Positions 5,351 through 7,068 of a DNA stretch of 7,068 nucleotides are shown here, piece after piece. How positions within the stretch are numbered: the first letter of the stretch is position 1; every line of letters begins with the position of its first letter. Origin of the DNA: Elstera litoralis (lineage in GTDB: Bacteria; Pseudomonadota; Alphaproteobacteria; Elsterales; Elsteraceae). A program made the translations under genes and the position numbers. The DNA lies in the NCBI RefSeq assembly GCF_000963705.1, contig NZ_LAJY01000124.1:1-7068 (forward strand). The letters run 5' to 3'. The notes below the pieces were generated by a model, which made no database searches, was not told where the DNA came from, and worked only from the letters and a program-made list of their open reading frames with translations.

Positions 5351-6343
5351 ATGGACCGTCTCTCGGGCATGGCGGTTTTCGCCGCCGTCGTGGAATGCGA
5401 AGGCTTCACCGCCGCCGCGAAACGCCTCAACCTCTCGAAAGCCGCCGTCAGCAAACAGGTCTCGCTACTGGAAGAGCGTTTGGGCGCGCGGTTGCTCAAC
5501 CGCACCACGCGCCGCCTGTCGCTCACCGATGTCGGTCAGAGTTTCTACGATCGCTGCCAGCGGATTCTTGCAGAAGCCGAAGAGGCGGTGGCCGATGTCG
5601 GGCGGCTGCAAACCGAACCGCGCGGCCCGCTGCGGCTCTCGGCCCCCGCCTCCTTGGGCGAAACCTACCTGTCGCCCGTCATCGCGCAATTCGCCGCGCG
5701 CTGGCCCGATTTGCGCGTCGATCTCGATCTGTCAGACCGTTACGTCGATTTGGTGGAAGAGGGCTATGATCTGGCGTTGCGCGTGGGGGAATTAGCCGAT
5801 TCATCGCTGATTTCCAAACGGCTCGCCACAGTGCGCCGCCCGCTGGTGGCCTCCCCCGCCTATCTCACGCGCTATGGCACGCCGCGCCGGATCGCCGATC
5901 TGCCGGCGCATCGCGGCATTTGCTATTCCCTCGCCCGCCATCGCGACGATCTTCAGATCGACCGCACCGACGGCAAGCGCGACTATGTCGGGCTGAATTG
6001 GGTGTTTCGCTCGAACAATGGCCGCTCGATGGTCGATGCCGCCTGTCACGGGCTGGGGCTGCTGGCGACGCCGCTGTTTCTGTCGGCAGGGGCTATTCAG
6101 ACGGGGCAGCTCGTGCCGATCTGCCTTGACGATGGCGCGCCGTCGAGCCTAGCCCTGCAAGTCGTGTTCCCGCACGCGCGCCACGTTAGCGCCAAGGTTC
6201 GACTGCTGATCGACGCGCTCGCCGCCACCTTCCGCGACCCGGCCCCGTGGGAAATCGGACTGCTGGACCATATCGGCGGCAGGCTTACCGCCCCTCCCGC
6301 CACCACGCCATTCCCAGCGCCCCCCCTGCCAGCAGAAGCATAA
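5351..6343 (+). CDS. LysR family transcriptional regulator
   Basis: This is a 330-residue LysR-type DNA-binding regulator. The N-terminal winged helix-turn-helix spans about residues 1-60 (MDRLSGMAVFAAVVECEGF, then AAAKRLNLSKAAVSKQVSLL and LGARLLNRTTRRLSLTDVG), followed by a linker helix (about 64-88). The effector-binding domain runs from about 90 to 300, with GPLRLSAPASLGETYLSPVI and YVDLVEEGYDLALRVGEL typical of the CrgA/DmlR-like subgroup. ATG 5351 is the only sensible start: an in-frame TGA lies 7 bases upstream and the homology begins at once. A GAGG ribosome site sits 4 bases before it. The gene is divergent from wrbA-pirin, so control of that redox pair and of itself is likely. The last 22 or so residues are Pro/Ala-rich and are read from DNA that also encodes the convergent neighbour, so the tail may be non-conserved. 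Confidence 0.93.
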   Translation: MDRLSGMAVFAAVVECEGFTAAAKRLNLSKAAVSKQVSLLEERLGARLLNRTTRRLSLTDVGQSFYDRCQRILAEAEEAVADVGRLQTEPRGPLRLSAPASLGETYLSPVIAQFAARWPDLRVDLDLSDRYVDLVEEGYDLALRVGELADSSLISKRLATVRRPLVASPAYLTRYGTPRRIADLPAHRGICYSLARHRDDLQIDRTDGKRDYVGLNWVFRSNNGRSMVDAACHGLGLLATPLFLSAGAIQTGQLVPICLDDGAPSSLALQVVFPHARHVSAKVRLLIDALAATFRDPAPWEIGLLDHIGGRLTAPPATTPFPAPPLPAEA

Positions 6344-7068
6344 GCCAGGCAGGCAGCAACGGCAGACGGGTGAGGCCAGTGATATCGTAATCGCGGCGTT
6401 CGGGCAGGCCGATCCAGCCGCGCCCACTGGTGGTGCGCCCCGGCTCCACCCGGCGCAGATCGGGGATACCGTCGCGCAGCCACTGAATCGCGCCGCCCGT
6501 CGCCGCCGACACGGGTTGCAGCACAGTTTCGGTCGCGCGCACGTCGCTCATTTCCTTCGGATTGACCGTGCCAACCGCGATCACCCGCTGCAAGCTCCCC
6601 TCGGCTAAGCGGTAGACGCCCGGCCCCGAGAGCGTGGCGCTGCCGGTCGCGACCCCATTGCGCTCGGTCAAGGTCACGTTCCGCGTGCTGCCATCGGGAT
6701 CGGTGACGGTGACGAAACGGCGCTGATCGGTCGGCGCGGGGGTCAGGCTGCGGCGGGTGATGTGAAGCTGCTCGCCGCGCACCGCCGCCACCAAATCTTC
6801 TTCCTCCAGCGTTGGCTCTTTCATGAGCCAATGGGCGAGGCGGCGCAGCAGTTCCGCCTGCGGTCCGCCGCCATCGTACCCGCGCGACCAGAGCCAGAGT
6901 TGGTCGCTGAGGATCTGCGCCACGCGGCCTTCGCCGACCCGATCCAGAATCACCAAAGGCGAGGCGTCCGGCCCCGTCATCACCACTTGGCCGCGCCCCG
7001 CCGTCACATCGACCGCGCGGAACCAGCGCCCCCAGGAGGCCGGCGCGCCGGTTTGCGGAAAGCCCGCG
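6285..7068 (-). CDS. C-terminal part of a large glutamine-amidotransferase-like membrane protein (partial)
   Basis: The frame is open to the right edge, giving 260 residues that end at the TAA at 6285-6287. The GTG at 7007 is internal, because the coding sequence continues upstream as GFPQTGAPASWGRWFRAVD. The stretch GQVVMTGPDASPLVILDRVG followed by EGRVAQILSDQLWLWSRGYD and PQAELLRRLAHWLMKEP matches, by recognition, the conserved core of alphaproteobacterial membrane proteins annotated as glutamine amidotransferase-like. These are often encoded with MoxR-type AAA, DUF58 and DUF4159 proteins. After it come a beta-rich region (about 100-220 of this fragment) and one C-terminal membrane helix, LLPAWLMLLLAGGALGMAWW, followed by REGR. 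Catalytic residues, if any, lie outside the window. Function in this family is unproven, with cell-envelope or surface-protein assembly suggested by context elsewhere. Confidence 0.7.
   Translation of the reverse strand, partial: AGFPQTGAPASWGRWFRAVDVTAGRGQVVMTGPDASPLVILDRVGEGRVAQILSDQLWLWSRGYDGGGPQAELLRRLAHWLMKEPTLEEEDLVAAVRGEQLHITRRSLTPAPTDQRRFVTVTDPDGSTRNVTLTERNGVATGSATLSGPGVYRLAEGSLQRVIAVGTVNPKEMSDVRATETVLQPVSAATGGAIQWLRDGIPDLRRVEPGRTTSGRGWIGLPERRDYDITGLTRLPLLPAWLMLLLAGGALGMAWWREGR

Noticed and set aside
6097..6831. Long minus-strand open frame overlapping the amidotransferase-like gene and the LysR 3' end
   Set aside because: Its product is Arg/Ala/Gly-rich with no family features, while the frame ending at 6285 reads as a conserved protein with a C-terminal membrane helix.

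Overview
The window looks like chromosomal DNA from a GC-rich alphaproteobacterium, possibly a Rhodospirillales-type organism. That placement is an inference from codon bias, protein resemblance and gene content, not from a database match. No rRNA, tRNA, CRISPR array, insertion sequence or phage gene is visible, and no stretch longer than about 130 bases lacks a gene.

Layout, read from the right. At 6285-7068 (minus) lies the C-terminal part of a large membrane protein of the glutamine-amidotransferase-like family, cut by the window edge. It converges on, and overlaps by 59 bases, a LysR-type regulator at 5351-6343 (plus). A 131-base divergent promoter region (5220-5350) with two inverted repeats separates the regulator from wrbA (NAD(P)H:quinone oxidoreductase, 4620-5219, minus) and a pirin gene (3880-4577, minus). 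This is a likely quinone or redox-response divergon. Continuing on the minus strand are a lysine 2,3-aminomutase-like radical SAM gene (EpmB/KamA family, 2761-3827), a SemiSWEET-type small transporter (2437-2716), an ExoD-family membrane protein (1755-2417), a TerC-family protein (1056-1727), a MarC-family protein (389-1021) and tatA (32-286). Gaps in this run are about 19-102 bases, so much of it could be co-transcribed. Six of the minus-strand genes encode integral membrane or membrane-anchored proteins.

The most striking observation is that the four adjacent genes between 2437 and 5219 (SemiSWEET, kamA/epmB-like, pirin, wrbA) carry five single-base frame disruptions between them. In each case the conserved protein continues perfectly in another frame, and adding or removing one base restores a family-typical length (92, 355, 232 and 199 residues). 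The flanking genes tatA, marC, terC, exoD and lysR are intact. Most of the disruptions lie in or beside short homopolymers. Clustered sequencing or assembly error is the simplest explanation, and very recent decay is the alternative. I see no convincing undescribed system here; the genes belong to known families, and the divergon operators and the indel cluster deserve the second look.
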